The notes beneath the pieces were generated by a model. The model ran no database searches. It had not been told where the DNA came from and was given only the letters and a program-made list of their open reading frames with translations. A DNA stretch of 64,000 nt, taken from assembly GCA_006738865.1 (NCBI GenBank), contig AP019701.1:425001-489000 (forward strand), written 5' to 3'. Numbering within the stretch: the first letter of the stretch is position 1; every line of letters begins with the position of its first letter. Made by a program: the position numbers and the translations under genes. Of this stretch, positions 25,020-34,213 are shown piece by piece. Origin of the DNA: Allostella sp. ATCC 35155 (lineage in GTDB: Bacteria; Pseudomonadota; Alphaproteobacteria; ATCC43930; Allostellaceae).

Positions 25020-26297
25020 TTGGCAGTGCAGACTTCCCCTGGCGCAGACACCGGTCCGTCCCTCCCGCCGCCGCGCGGCCGCAGCGCCGGCCGGTTCGTC
25101 GCCCGTCGGTGGCGGTGGCTGGGGCTGCTCGCCGTGCTCGCGGGCGCCGCCGCCTGGGCGCTGCCGCAATGGCTGGTCGGTCCCGAGGTGGCGGTCCATA
25201 CCGTCGTGCGCGGCGAGCTGGTCCACAGCATCGTGGCGACCGGCCATGTCGAGACTCCCTACCGCGTGGAGATCGGCAGCCAGATCACCGGCACGGTGAA
25301 GGACGTGCTGGTGGAGGAGGGGGAGCGGGTGCGCCCCGGCCAGCCGCTGATCGTCCTCGACGCGACCGAACTCGATGCGGCGGTGGCGGCGGCGGAGGGC
25401 GCGGTCGCCCAGGCCGAGGCGCGGCTGCGCCAGATGCGCGAGCTGACCCGGCCCGCCGCCGAGGAGGCACAGAAGCAGGCGCGCGCCAACCTGGAGAATG
25501 CGCGCGTCGCCTACGATCGCGCGGCCCGGCTCGCCCGGTCCGGCAGCGGGACGCAGGCGACGCTGGACGAGGCGACGCGCGCCCTCAACGTCGCCCAGGC
25601 CGCCATGCGCACGGCCGAGCTCCAGGTCTACACGTCCGCTCCCGGCGGCAGCGACTACGTCATGGCCGAGACCCAGCTCGGCCAGGCCCGAGCCAACCTC
25701 GCCACGGCCCGCGCCCGCCGCGGCTACGCCACCATCGCCGCGCCTCGCGACGGCACGCTCATCACCCGCAGCGTCGAGCGCGGCACGGTGGTGCAGCCGG
25801 GCAAGGCGCTGCTGGTCCTGGCCCCCGCCGGCGACATGCAACTCGTCGTCCAGATCGACGAGCGCAACCTGAGCCTGCTCGCGCTGGGCCAGGAAGCTCT
25901 GGCGTCGGCCGACGCCTATCCCGACCGGCGCTTTCCTGCCGTCCTGCGCTACATCAACCCCGCGGTCGACATCGCGCGGGCCTCGGTCGAGGTCAAGCTC
26001 CAGGTGCCCGATCCACCCGACTACCTGCGGCAGGACATGACGGTTTCGGTCGACATCGCCGTCGACCGCCGGCCGGATGCCGTCGTGGCGCCGACCCGCG
26101 CCATCCATGACATGGCCTCCGGTTCGCCCTGGGTGCTGGTGGTGCGGGACGGGCGCGCCCAGCGGCAGCCGGTCCGTCTCGGCCTGCGGGCGATGGACCA
26201 GGTGCAGATCCTGGAGGGCCTCGCCCCGGGCGAGGCGGTCCTGCCGCTGACCTCGGGCGTCGCCGCCGGCCAGCCGATCCGCCCGGTCGCGCCATGA
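25020..26297 (+). CDS. MacA-like periplasmic adaptor of an ABC efflux system
   Basis: This 425-residue protein has a single N-terminal membrane anchor (WLGLLAVLAGAAAWALPQWL). Two lipoyl halves follow (YRVEIGSQITGTVKDVLVEE and YATIAAPRDGTLITRS), with a helical hairpin between them (about residues 115–220) and a C-terminal barrel domain. It is MacA/HlyD-like and overlaps the permease gene by 4 nt, as in macAB. The start is taken as TTG at 25020, placed 6 nt after AAGGAGGAA; a GTG at 25026 is possible. It would couple the ABC transporter to an outer-membrane channel. Confidence 0.9.
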   Translation: MAVQTSPGADTGPSLPPPRGRSAGRFVARRWRWLGLLAVLAGAAAWALPQWLVGPEVAVHTVVRGELVHSIVATGHVETPYRVEIGSQITGTVKDVLVEEGERVRPGQPLIVLDATELDAAVAAAEGAVAQAEARLRQMRELTRPAAEEAQKQARANLENARVAYDRAARLARSGSGTQATLDEATRALNVAQAAMRTAELQVYTSAPGGSDYVMAETQLGQARANLATARARRGYATIAAPRDGTLITRSVERGTVVQPGKALLVLAPAGDMQLVVQIDERNLSLLALGQEALASADAYPDRRFPAVLRYINPAVDIARASVEVKLQVPDPPDYLRQDMTVSVDIAVDRRPDAVVAPTRAIHDMASGSPWVLVVRDGRAQRQPVRLGLRAMDQVQILEGLAPGEAVLPLTSGVAAGQPIRPVAP

Positions 26298-27520
26298 ACC
26301 GGTGGCTGCCGTTCGAATGGATCGCCGCCCTGCGGTTCCTCGCCGAGGGCCGTATGCAGACGGTGTTCATCCTCGGCGGCGTCACCATCGGCGTCGGCGT
26401 CATCGTGTTCATGTCGGCGATGCTGGCGGGGCTGCAGGCCAACTTCATCCGCCGGGTGCTCACCTCGCAGCCGCAGATCCAGCTCCTCCCGCGGGAGGAG
26501 GCGGCGCGACCGCTGCGCGCCGTGCGGGGCGTCATCGAAGCTGCGGTGGTGCAGCGGCCGACCCAGCGCATCCTCTCGATCGACCAGTGGCAGGCGATCG
26601 CCGCGGCGGTGCGCGCCCGGCCCGATGTCCTGGTGGTGGCGCCGACCGTCGCCGGGTCGGCGCTGGCCGTCCGCGGCGACGCCAGCCGCAGCATCTCGGT
26701 CGTCGGCATGGATCCCGCCCAGTATTTCCGGATCGTGCGGGTGCCCGACTATCTGGTGGCCGGCGAGGCGCGGCTCGGCACCGACGACATCGTCGTCGGT
26801 TCGGAGCTGGCGCGGAATCTGGGTGCGGGCGTCGGCGACAGGATCAACGTCACCACCGCCCGCGGCGGCCAGCGCACGCTCACGGTCACCGGCATCGTCG
26901 ATTTCGGCAACAAGGGCGCGAACGAGCGCAGCACTTATGTCGCCCTGCGGACCGCGCAGAGCCTGCTCGACCTCGTCGGCGGCGCCACCACCATCGACGT
27001 CACCGTCGCGGATATCTACGCGGCCGATGTGATCGCGCGCGACATTGCCGGGATGGCACCCGTCAAGGCGGACAGCTGGATCACCACCAACGCGCAGTTC
27101 TTCACGGCCGTGCGGGCACAGCAGACCTCCAACACCCTGATCCGCCTGTTCGTCGGCCTGTCGGTGGCCTTCGGGATCGCGGCCGTCCTTGTCGTCTCGG
27201 TCATCCAGCGCTCGAAGGACATCGGTATCCTGCGCGCGATGGGCGCATCGCGCGGGCGCATCCTGCGGATCTTCCTGGTCCAGGGCGGCGTGCTGGGCTT
27301 CGCCGGATCGGTTCTCGGTTCGGTGCTGGGTGCCGGTTCCCTGTTCCTCTGGCATCGCTGGTTTCGCCAGGCGGACGGGTCGGAGCTGTTTCCGCTGGTC
27401 CTGACCGCCGACCTCTTCGCCGCCGCCGCCATGTTGGCCGCGCTGACGGGAGTTCTCGCCGCCCTCGCGCCCGCGGTCCGTGCCGCCAGCATCGACCCGG
27501 TGGATGCGATCCGTGGCTGA
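26294..27520 (+). CDS. MacB-like ABC transporter permease (FtsX domain)
   Basis: This 408-residue protein has one N-terminal helix ([19 protein letters not shown]), a large periplasmic MacB-core domain (about residues 45–280) and three C-terminal helices. One of these is [19 protein letters not shown], followed by the conserved cytoplasmic loop [20 protein letters not shown]. The ATPase is encoded separately just downstream, unlike E. coli MacB where it is fused. It would be a mechanotransmission-type exporter of lipids, peptides or small molecules. It is preceded by the adaptor with a 4-nt overlap and its stop overlaps the ATPase start. Confidence 0.92.
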   Translation: MNRWLPFEWIAALRFLAEGRMQTVFILGGVTIGVGVIVFMSAMLAGLQANFIRRVLTSQPQIQLLPREEAARPLRAVRGVIEAAVVQRPTQRILSIDQWQAIAAAVRARPDVLVVAPTVAGSALAVRGDASRSISVVGMDPAQYFRIVRVPDYLVAGEARLGTDDIVVGSELARNLGAGVGDRINVTTARGGQRTLTVTGIVDFGNKGANERSTYVALRTAQSLLDLVGGATTIDVTVADIYAADVIARDIAGMAPVKADSWITTNAQFFTAVRAQQTSNTLIRLFVGLSVAFGIAAVLVVSVIQRSKDIGILRAMGASRGRILRIFLVQGGVLGFAGSVLGSVLGAGSLFLWHRWFRQADGSELFPLVLTADLFAAAAMLAALTGVLAALAPAVRAASIDPVDAIRG

Positions 27521-28229
27521 AATCCTCGTCCTGGAGGCGGTGCGCAAGTCCTACGGCATCGGCACGCCGGTCGAGACCGAGGTGCTGCACGGCATCGACC
27601 TCGCCGTCCGGGCCGGCGAGTTCCTGGCCATCATCGGGCCCTCCGGTTCCGGCAAGAGCACGCTGCTCAACATCATCGGCCTGCTCGACCGCCCGACCTC
27701 CGGCCGGCTGGTCATCGACGGGACGGACACGACGGGACTGGGCGACGGCGACCGCACCCGCCTTCGCGGTCGCACCATCGGATTCGTCTTCCAGCATCAC
27801 TACCTCATCTCCGCCTTCACGGCGCTTGAGAACGTGATGATGCCGATGATCGTGGACCGCGGCCGCGCAGATCCGGCGATGGCCCGCCGCGCGGAGGAGC
27901 TGCTCGGGTGGATGGACCTCGAGCGCTGGCGGAACAACCGCGTCAACAACCTCTCCGGCGGCCAGCAGCAGCGGGTCGCGGTCGCCCGGGCACTGGCCCT
28001 CGACCCTCCGCTGGTGCTGGCCGACGAGCCGACGGGAAACCTCGACACCGCCGCGGCCGAGGGCGTCTTCGCGCGGATGCGCCGGATCAACCGGGAGCGC
28101 GGAACCACCTTCCTCCTCGTCACCCACAATCTCGCACTGGCCGAGCGGTGCGACCGCATCGTCGAGGTCGTGGACGGCCGGATCGCTGCCGAGCCTGCGG
28201 GCGCCCATGCCGGGCCCGCTGCCGGCTGA
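27513..28229 (+). CDS. ABC transporter ATP-binding protein (LolD/MacB type)
   Basis: This 238-residue ATPase has Walker [14 protein letters not shown]-loop [12 protein letters not shown], signature [15 protein letters not shown], Walker [12 protein letters not shown] and the switch histidine in VTHN. The signature and D-loop style match the LolD/MacB/FtsE group. The GTG at 27513 overlaps the permease stop by 8 nt, which fits translational coupling; the longer frame reading from 27480 lies inside the permease gene. It powers the adaptor/permease pair upstream to make a three-gene exporter. Confidence 0.93.
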   Translation: MAEILVLEAVRKSYGIGTPVETEVLHGIDLAVRAGEFLAIIGPSGSGKSTLLNIIGLLDRPTSGRLVIDGTDTTGLGDGDRTRLRGRTIGFVFQHHYLISAFTALENVMMPMIVDRGRADPAMARRAEELLGWMDLERWRNNRVNNLSGGQQQRVAVARALALDPPLVLADEPTGNLDTAAAEGVFARMRRINRERGTTFLLVTHNLALAERCDRIVEVVDGRIAAEPAGAHAGPAAG

Positions 28230-28272
28230 GGCGGCGTAGGCCTGCCGGCCGCCGCACGCCGGGGCCGGTGAC

Positions 28273-29196
28273 TCACCCGCCGTTGGCGGTGTGCGGCGCC
28301 GTCATCTCCGCCTTCAGCACCTCGCCGAGCCGGCGGAACGTCTCCTGCCGGCCGGAGGTGCGCCGCCAGACCAGGCCGATGCGCCGGTGCGGCAGGTCGC
28401 CGCCCAGCGGCACGACCGACACGTCGAGGCCGCGGACGATGCCGGCGTCGATCGCCATCTGCGGCAGCAGCGTGACGCCGAGGCCGTTCGCGACCATCTG
28501 GACCAGGGTATAGAGGCTGGTTCCCTGGAAGCCGGAATTGCGGCGGGCGCTGCCGAGTTCGCAGGCCGCCAGCGCATGGTCGCGCAGGCAATGCCCGTCC
28601 TCCAGCAGCAGCAGGTTCTCGGGCGCCATCTCCTCCGGCCGGGCGACCGGGCGGTCCTCCAGCCGGTGGCCGGCGGGCAGCACGACCGAGAAGCGGTCCT
28701 CGCCGAGGTCGAGGCACTCCGCATCGCCCAGGGCATAGGGCAGGGCGAGCACCGCGGCGTCGATCTCGCCGGCTTCGAGGCGTGCCAGCAGGACCGCCGT
28801 CTGGTCCTCGCGCAGATAGATCTGCAGGTCCGGAAAGGACCGCCGCAGGGCGGGCATGGCCCGCGGCAGCAGGAACGGCCCGATGGTCGGGATCATGCCG
28901 AGATGCAGCGGGCCCGCCATGGGCAGGCTGGCGCCCTGGGCGATGTCCACCAGATCCTCGGCGCCCTGCAGGAGCGCGCGGGCACGCTCGGTGATCTGGC
29001 GCCCGAGCGGGGTCGGGACGACCGACCGCTTCGTCCGCTCGAGCAGCTGGGCGCCGAGCAGCTCCTCCAGTTCTTGGATGCCGGCGCTGATGGTCGACTG
29101 GCTGACGAGACAGGCTTCCGCCGCCTGGCCGAAATGGCAGCGGTCGACGACGGCGACGAGGTAGCGGAGCTGGCGCAGGGTGGGGGCCGGTTTCAT
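28273..29196 (-). CDS. oxyR: LysR-family peroxide sensor OxyR
   Basis: This 307-residue LysR protein has the N-terminal helix-turn-helix LRQLRYLVAVVDRCHFGQAA / VSQSTISAGIQELEELLG. The OxyR redox pair is present as Cys203 and Cys212 in HCLRDHALAAC, with the nine-residue separation of Cys199/Cys208 in E. coli OxyR. It is divergent from ahpC, the classic target. Oxidation to a disulfide would turn on ahpCF transcription from the 173-bp intergenic region. The length is normal and no key residue is missing. Confidence 0.93.
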   Translation of the reverse strand: MKPAPTLRQLRYLVAVVDRCHFGQAAEACLVSQSTISAGIQELEELLGAQLLERTKRSVVPTPLGRQITERARALLQGAEDLVDIAQGASLPMAGPLHLGMIPTIGPFLLPRAMPALRRSFPDLQIYLREDQTAVLLARLEAGEIDAAVLALPYALGDAECLDLGEDRFSVVLPAGHRLEDRPVARPEEMAPENLLLLEDGHCLRDHALAACELGSARRNSGFQGTSLYTLVQMVANGLGVTLLPQMAIDAGIVRGLDVSVVPLGGDLPHRRIGLVWRRTSGRQETFRRLGEVLKAEMTAPHTANGG

Positions 29197-29205
29197 GAAA
29201 CTTAT

Positions 29206-29233
29206 ATAGTGACTCAGTCGATTAATACGATCG
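29206..29233. promoter_or_regulatory. Candidate OxyR binding region between oxyR and ahpC
   Basis: CGAT (29219–29222) and ATCG (29230–29233) flank a 7-base spacer, the 4-7-4 layout of OxyR half sites, and ATAG at 29206–29209 precedes them. The stretch is AT-rich and immediately upstream of oxyR. Assignment rests on position and dyad layout, not on a strong consensus match. Confidence 0.4.
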
Positions 29234-29369
29234 GTATTTTGCGCTTCAATCGGACAGTGCCCGCCCCTATCTATCGGTGCGACGGCAACGAGGGGCTTGG
29301 CGATCCGCGCCAGGGCGTTGCCGTCGGCCGGAACGATACGCGGCCCGAGCGAATTGCGGAGTGAGTTTC

Positions 29370-29933
29370 ATGTCCTTGATCAACACCGAGATCCTGCCGT
29401 TCAAGTCGACTGCGTTCCATCAGGGCAAATTCGTCCCGGTGAGCGATGCCGACGTGAAGGGCAAGTGGTCGGTCTTCTTCTTCTATCCGGCCGATTTTAC
29501 CTTCGTCTGCCCGACCGAGCTCGAGGACCTGGCCGACAACTATGCCGAGTTCCAGAAGCTCGGCGTGGAGATCTACAGCGTCTCGACCGACACGCATTTC
29601 TGCCACAAGGCGTGGCACGACACCTCGCCCGCCATCGGCAAGATCAACTATCCGATGATCGGCGATCCGACGCTGGCGATCTCGCGCAACTTCGGCGTCC
29701 TCATCGAGGATGCGGGCCTTGCCGACCGCGGGACCTTTGTGGTCGACCCGGAGGGCAAGATCCAGATCGTCGAGATCACCGCCGGCGGCATCGGCCGCGA
29801 TGCGACGGAACTGCTGCGCAAGGTCAAGGCGGCCCAGTACGTCGCCGCCCACCCGGGCGAGGTCTGCCCGGCGAAGTGGCAGGAAGGCGAGAAGACCCTC
29901 GCCCCGTCGCTCGACCTCGTCGGCAAGATCTGA
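29370..29933 (+). CDS. ahpC: Alkyl hydroperoxide reductase subunit C (peroxiredoxin)
   Basis: This is a 187-residue typical 2-Cys peroxiredoxin. The peroxidatic Cys47 lies in [17 protein letters not shown] and the resolving Cys166 in [10 protein letters not shown], with the conserved [12 protein letters not shown] between them. It reduces hydrogen peroxide and organic peroxides in the cytoplasm and is recycled by AhpF encoded next. The ATG at 29370 follows GGAGTGAG. Control by the divergent OxyR is expected. The GGLG and YF motifs of sensitive peroxiredoxins cannot be judged fully, but the C-terminal helix is present. Confidence 0.96.
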   Translation: MSLINTEILPFKSTAFHQGKFVPVSDADVKGKWSVFFFYPADFTFVCPTELEDLADNYAEFQKLGVEIYSVSTDTHFCHKAWHDTSPAIGKINYPMIGDPTLAISRNFGVLIEDAGLADRGTFVVDPEGKIQIVEITAGGIGRDATELLRKVKAAQYVAAHPGEVCPAKWQEGEKTLAPSLDLVGKI

Positions 29934-29949
29934 CCGCACGTTCGAGCCA

Positions 29950-29979
29950 CCCGGTTCCGGCTGCCCCGCCGGAACCGGG
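29950..29979 (+). terminator. Intercistronic hairpin between ahpC and ahpF
   Basis: CCCGGTTCCGG (29950–29960) pairs perfectly with CCGGAACCGGG (29969–29979) around an 8-nt loop, 16 bases after the ahpC stop. There is no T-run. Partial termination or mRNA protection would give more AhpC than AhpF, the usual ratio. Confidence 0.55.
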
Positions 29980-30047
29980 CCTCGCCGCCGCCCTCCCACC
30001 CATATTCCATCCCGATCCGTCAGAACCCGTCGCCTGGAGTGCTCGCC

Positions 30048-31628
30048 ATGTTGGACGCCGCCCTGAAGACCCAGATGCAGGCCTATCTCGGCCGGATCAC
30101 CCAGCCGGTCGAGCTGGTGGCGTCGCTCGACGAGGGCGCCAAGTCGCGCGAGCTGGAAGAACTCCTCCAGGAAATCGCCGGCATGTCGGATCGCGTGACC
30201 TATGTCCGGCGTGACGACGACCTGCGGCGGCCGTCCTTCGCCATCAACCGCGCCGGCACCGACATCGGCGTCCGCTTCGGCGGCCTGCCCATGGGCCACG
30301 AGTTCACCTCCTTCGTGCTGGCGCTGCTCCAGGTCGGCGGCCACCCCTCGAAGGAAGCGGCGGAGACCATCGCGCATATCCAGGCGCTCGACGGCGACTT
30401 CTGGTTCGAGACCTTCTTCTCGCTGTCCTGCCAGAACTGCCCGGACGTGGTGCAGGCGCTCAACCTGATGAGCGTGCTGAACCCGCGCATCCGCCACGTC
30501 GCCATCGATGGCGCGCTCTTCCAGCAGGAGGTCGAGGCGCGCGGCGTGCTCGCGGTCCCGGCCGTCTTCCTCAATGGCGAGCCCTTCGCGCAGGGCCGCA
30601 TGACGATCGAGCAGATCCTCGCCAAGCTCGACACCGGCGCGGAGGCCCGCGAGGCCGAGAAGTTGAAGCACAAGGGCGCCTTCGACGTGCTGGTGGTGGG
30701 CGGCGGCCCGGCCGGCGCGGCGGCCGCGATCTATGCCGCGCGCAAGGGTATCCGCACCGGTATCGTCGCCGAGCGCTTCGGCGGCCAGGTGCTCGACACC
30801 ATGGGCATCGAGAACTTCATCTCCGTCTCGCACACCGAGGGTCCCAAGCTGGTGGCGCAGCTCGAGCAGCATGTCCGCGACTACGGGGTCGACGTGATGA
30901 ACCTGCAGACGGCCGTGCGCCTGGCGCCGGCCGCCGTGCCGGGCGGCCTCGGGGAGGTCGAACTGGCCAATGGCGCGGTGCTGCGGGCCCGCTCGATCGT
31001 GCTCTCGACCGGCGCCCGCTGGCGCCAGATGAACGTGCCGGGCGAGGCCGAGTACCGCAACAAGGGCGTCGCCTACTGCCCGCACTGCGACGGCCCGCTC
31101 TTCAAGGGCAAGCGCGTCGCGGTGATCGGCGGCGGCAATTCCGGCGTCGAGGCGGCGATCGACCTCGCCGGGATCGTCGCCCATGTCACCCTGATCGAGT
31201 TCGACGTCAAGCTGCGCGCGGATGCGGTGCTGCAGAACAAGCTGCGCTCGCTGCCCAACGTCACCATCATCACCTCCGGCCAGACGACCGAGGTGCATGG
31301 CGACGGCGCCCGGGTGGTCGGCCTGTCCTACCAGGACCGCATCACCGGCGAGACGAAGCGGGTCGAACTCGAGGGCATCTTCGTGCAGATCGGCCTCGTG
31401 CCGAACACGGAGTGGCTGAAGGGCGCGATCGAACTCAGCCCGCGCGGCGAGATCGAGGTCGATGCCCGCGGCCAGACCTCCGGCATCGGCATCTTCGCCG
31501 CCGGCGATGCGACGACCGTGCCCTACAAGCAGATCGTCATCGCCATGGGCGAAGGGTCGAAGGCGGCACTTTCGGCCTTCGACTACCTGATCCGCAACGA
31601 GCCGGTCGACCTCGCCGCAGCGGCCTGA
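30048..31628 (+). CDS. ahpF: Alkyl hydroperoxide reductase subunit F
   Basis: This is a 526-residue flavoprotein disulfide reductase. The N-terminal double thioredoxin-like domain carries Cys128/Cys131 (CQNCPD) and the thioredoxin-reductase-like body carries Cys344/Cys347 (YCPHCDGP), one residue off the E. coli numbering. FAD site [19 protein letters not shown] and NADH site [17 protein letters not shown] are intact. It passes electrons from NADH to AhpC. The ATG at 30048 is preferred to the GTG at 30039. Transcription probably continues from ahpC through the hairpin. Confidence 0.96.
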   Translation: MLDAALKTQMQAYLGRITQPVELVASLDEGAKSRELEELLQEIAGMSDRVTYVRRDDDLRRPSFAINRAGTDIGVRFGGLPMGHEFTSFVLALLQVGGHPSKEAAETIAHIQALDGDFWFETFFSLSCQNCPDVVQALNLMSVLNPRIRHVAIDGALFQQEVEARGVLAVPAVFLNGEPFAQGRMTIEQILAKLDTGAEAREAEKLKHKGAFDVLVVGGGPAGAAAAIYAARKGIRTGIVAERFGGQVLDTMGIENFISVSHTEGPKLVAQLEQHVRDYGVDVMNLQTAVRLAPAAVPGGLGEVELANGAVLRARSIVLSTGARWRQMNVPGEAEYRNKGVAYCPHCDGPLFKGKRVAVIGGGNSGVEAAIDLAGIVAHVTLIEFDVKLRADAVLQNKLRSLPNVTIITSGQTTEVHGDGARVVGLSYQDRITGETKRVELEGIFVQIGLVPNTEWLKGAIELSPRGEIEVDARGQTSGIGIFAAGDATTVPYKQIVIAMGEGSKAALSAFDYLIRNEPVDLAAAA

Positions 31629-31648
31629 CCGCGGCGCGGAATCGGGCT

Positions 31649-31678
31649 GCGGCCGCCGCCGGACATGGCGGCGGCCGC
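31649..31678. terminator. Bidirectional hairpin between ahpF and the FGE-fold gene
   Basis: A perfect 12-bp stem (31649–31660 with 31667–31678, GCGGCCGCCGCC arms) with a 6-nt loop sits between two convergent genes. Both directions lack a long T-run, so termination efficiency is uncertain. Confidence 0.55.
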
Positions 31679-31680
31679 GC

Positions 31681-32418
31681 TCATTGCAGGTCTCGCGCGC
31701 AGCGGAAGCCGATATAGACTACCGCGGTCCCGGGTGGCTTGTGCGCGCGATGGTCGCGGTGCATCTGCGCTGCGCCGTACCACCAGGATCCGCCGCGGGT
31801 GATCCGCTCGCTCCCCACCGCGCCGTCGACCCATTCCCAGGCGTTGCCGCCCATTTCGAAAAGTCCGTTCACCCCGGCGGCCGTCGTTCCCGCGCGAGCA
31901 TGCCCGCGACCGCGCGTCAGAACGGCAGTACGATCGATCGCGGGCGCCGGTCCGCAGTCGTCGAGGCAGTTGGCGCCCGCGGGGCTGTCCCCGGTCGGGT
32001 AGGGATAGGTGCGGCCGGTGACCAGCGGCGCCGGCGGGTCGGCCCGCCGCTCGACATACGCTGCTTCCATCCACTCCGCGTCGGTCGGCAGGCGCTTGCC
32101 AGCCCAGCGGCAATAGGCCGCCGCCTCGGCGAAGGTGACATGAACCGCCGGCTCGTCGGCCGACGCCGGCTCGCCAAAGGGCGTCTTCCAGGTCCAGCCC
32201 GCCTTCTTCGTCCAGCCGGCCTCGTAGACCTGCCCGCCGCCCGCGCGCTCGGCCTCCGTTGCCGTTCCGGTGGCGGCGACGAAGGCCGCGAACTGGCCGA
32301 CCGTGACCTCGGTGCGGTCGATCGCAAAGCGGCCGACAGGCTGCATCTCCGCCGCGGCCGGCGCCGCACTGGCCAGCAGGGCGAGAACCACGGCCGGAGG
32401 CGGCGTCCAGCGGATCAT
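31681..32418 (-). CDS. FGE-fold (SUMF1 domain) secreted protein, catalytic cysteines absent
   Basis: This 245-residue protein has a signal peptide (VVLALLASAAPAAAE) and a complete formylglycine-generating-enzyme sulfatase fold: RFAIDRTEVTVGQFAAFVAA, VHVTFAEAAAYCRWAGKRLP, TDAEWMEAAY, LFEMGGNAWEWV, TRGGSWWYGA and YIGFRCARD. Genuine FGEs carry the copper-binding cysteines in a WLC-x-x-x-YC-type segment after GGSW. Here that segment reads WWYGAAQMHRDHR with no cysteine. It is therefore probably a structural or binding member rather than a sulfatase activator. The start overlaps the stop of the upstream HD gene by 4 nt. Confidence 0.85.
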   Translation of the reverse strand: MIRWTPPPAVVLALLASAAPAAAEMQPVGRFAIDRTEVTVGQFAAFVAATGTATEAERAGGGQVYEAGWTKKAGWTWKTPFGEPASADEPAVHVTFAEAAAYCRWAGKRLPTDAEWMEAAYVERRADPPAPLVTGRTYPYPTGDSPAGANCLDDCGPAPAIDRTAVLTRGRGHARAGTTAAGVNGLFEMGGNAWEWVDGAVGSERITRGGSWWYGAAQMHRDHRAHKPPGTAVVYIGFRCARDLQ

Positions 32419-33074
32419 CCCGCACCGATCCCGACGAGGGGCCGCACCGGTACCCCGGTATCGGCTGCGATCGCGCCCACGATCTCGCCCAGCTCGTCCG
32501 ACAGCTGCCCCGGCAGGCGTCGCCGGAAGGTGTCGGCCAGCGCGGCATAGTAGGCGATCGTGTCGGCCGCGGAGGCGTTGAAGCGCCCCCAGACGGACGC
32601 GCCGACCCCCGCCGTGCGCAGGTCGCGCAGGATCGAGCGCGCGTTGTGCACCTTGTCGGCGAGCGAGACGAGCAGGACGTCCCCGCCGGCCGCATCGAGA
32701 TGCTGGAGATAGTCGAGCTTGCGCTGCCGCCAGGGCGGCTTGGCGCCGCCGTCGGTGGCCTGGCTGTCTGAACAGGCCAGCACGATGTCGGCGACGCGCT
32801 CGCCAAAGCGGTCGCGGATGTCGGCGAGGCGCGGCAGCCCGCCCTGGTCCTCGACCGCATCGTGCAGCAGGCCGGCGATCGCGAGATCCTCGTCGCCGCC
32901 ATATTCCAGCACCGTCGCCGCGACCGCGAGCAGATGCGCGATGTAGGGCACCCTTGTGCCCTTGCGCGTCTGGTTGGCGTGGGCCTGCCGCGCGTAGGCG
33001 AGCGCGGCGTCGAAGCGGGTTCCGAGCTGCACGTTGTGGTGATCCTTCCGGGAACCAAGTCGTGGTCCAACCAT
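32415..33074 (-). CDS. RelA/SpoT-type HD hydrolase domain protein (small alarmone hydrolase-like)
   Basis: This is a stand-alone HD domain of 219 residues in the RSH/Mesh1 style. It contains ARQAHANQTRKGTRVPYIAHLLAVA, AGLLHDAVEDQGG (HD pair) and LLVSLADKVHNARSILRDLR, equivalent to the metal- and guanine-side motifs of (p)ppGpp hydrolases. No synthetase or regulatory domain follows. It would hydrolyse (p)ppGpp or a related pyrophosphorylated nucleotide. The ATG at 33074 has a GGAGG directly upstream; GTG at 33032 (VQLGTRFDAAL) is nearer the conserved part. It is translationally coupled to the FGE-fold gene. Confidence 0.82.
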   Translation of the reverse strand: MVGPRLGSRKDHHNVQLGTRFDAALAYARQAHANQTRKGTRVPYIAHLLAVAATVLEYGGDEDLAIAGLLHDAVEDQGGLPRLADIRDRFGERVADIVLACSDSQATDGGAKPPWRQRKLDYLQHLDAAGGDVLLVSLADKVHNARSILRDLRTAGVGASVWGRFNASAADTIAYYAALADTFRRRLPGQLSDELGEIVGAIAADTGVPVRPLVGIGAG

Positions 33075-33169
33075 CGCGCCTCCGGCGGGCGGCAGGCAAT
33101 AGCGGGGGCGCACACGTCCGAATGCGACACCGCGACGTATCCGTCGATCCCAGGCAGGAGAAAAGTGGA

Positions 33170-34129
33170 ATGGTCGATCGGGTGGCGGTGATCGGGGCGG
33201 GAATGGCCGGGCTGGCCGCGGCGCGGCGCCTGCGCGAGGCGGGCGTCCGGGTTGCGCTTTTCGACAAGAGCCGCGGGCTCGGCGGCCGCATGGCGACGCG
33301 TCGCATGGACGGCTGGCAGTTCGATCACGGCGCGCAGTACCTCACCGCGCGCGGGCCGCGCCTCGCCGGGCTGGTCGCGGGCTGGTGTCGCGCCGGCACC
33401 GCCGCGCCCTGGTTCGAAGGGGCCTTCGTCGGTGTCCCCGGCATGAGCGCGCCGCTGCGCACCATGCTGGACGGGGAGACGGTGGTGACCGCCTGTCCCA
33501 TCGCCCGGCTGACGCACGATCGGGCCGGATGGTCCGTCCACACCGCGGAAGGTCCGGTGGCGACGGACGGAAACGGCCGTTTCGCCGCGGTGATCGTCGC
33601 CGTTCCGGCACCGCAAGCGGTACCGCTCCTGGAGTCGGCCGGCATTGCCATGCCGGAACTGGAGCGCGTCCGCTATGCGCCCTGCTGGGCGCTCATGCTC
33701 GCATTCGGAGCGCCTGTCGGGCTGGACTTCGACCGTTTGCGCATCGACGAGGGCGAGATCGCGTGGGTGGCGCGAGACGGGGCCAAGCCCGGGCGCGCCG
33801 TGCCAGGGGATGCGATCGTCGTGCATGCCGCGCCCGACTGGTCGCGCCGGCATCTCGAATGGCCGGCCGACCGGGTGGTGCCGGAACTGCTGGAGCGGTT
33901 CCGGGTCCTGGTCGGCAGCCGGGCCGAACCCGTGCTGGCCGTAGCCCATCGCTGGCGGTTCGCCCAGGTCGAAGTCGCGGCCGACCGTCCATGCCTGTGG
34001 GACGCCGAACGCCGCCTCGCGCTGGCCGGGGACTGGTGCCTGGGACCGCGGGTCGAGGCCGCCTTCGACAGTGGCGAGGCCGCGGCCGACCGGGTTCTCA
34101 TGGCGCTCGACATCCGGCCCACGGGGTGA
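33170..34129 (+). CDS. Renalase-like FAD-dependent amine oxidase family protein
   Basis: This 319-residue flavoprotein begins with the dinucleotide fold VAVIGAGMAGLAAARRLREA and the family-typical DKSRGLGGRMATRRMDGWQF / DHGAQYLTAR, which marks the bacterial renalase-like group. The C-terminal LALAGDWCLGPRVEAAFDSG closes the FAD site. Bacterial renalases oxidise mis-reduced dihydro-NAD(P) isomers, and whether this one does is inference. It is divergent from the HD gene with 95 bp between, and an AGGAG site precedes the ATG. Confidence 0.88.
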   Translation: MVDRVAVIGAGMAGLAAARRLREAGVRVALFDKSRGLGGRMATRRMDGWQFDHGAQYLTARGPRLAGLVAGWCRAGTAAPWFEGAFVGVPGMSAPLRTMLDGETVVTACPIARLTHDRAGWSVHTAEGPVATDGNGRFAAVIVAVPAPQAVPLLESAGIAMPELERVRYAPCWALMLAFGAPVGLDFDRLRIDEGEIAWVARDGAKPGRAVPGDAIVVHAAPDWSRRHLEWPADRVVPELLERFRVLVGSRAEPVLAVAHRWRFAQVEVAADRPCLWDAERRLALAGDWCLGPRVEAAFDSGEAAADRVLMALDIRPTG

Positions 34130-34213
34130 TGACGGGCGACCGCCCGGCCACTATCCTGCTCCGGTCAACCTGCGGGGCCGCCCGGTTCCCGCCGTATCCC
34201 GGAGAGGGTTCCG

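Noticed and set aside
21584-25231. Very long open frame on the minus strand opposite the RND pump
   Set aside because: It is an antisense shadow in high-GC DNA. The plus-strand product has a clear domain structure and the minus one is charged low-complexity sequence.
31681-32418. Formylglycine-generating enzyme activating a sulfatase
   Set aside because: The cysteine-containing copper segment is missing and no sulfatase gene is near.
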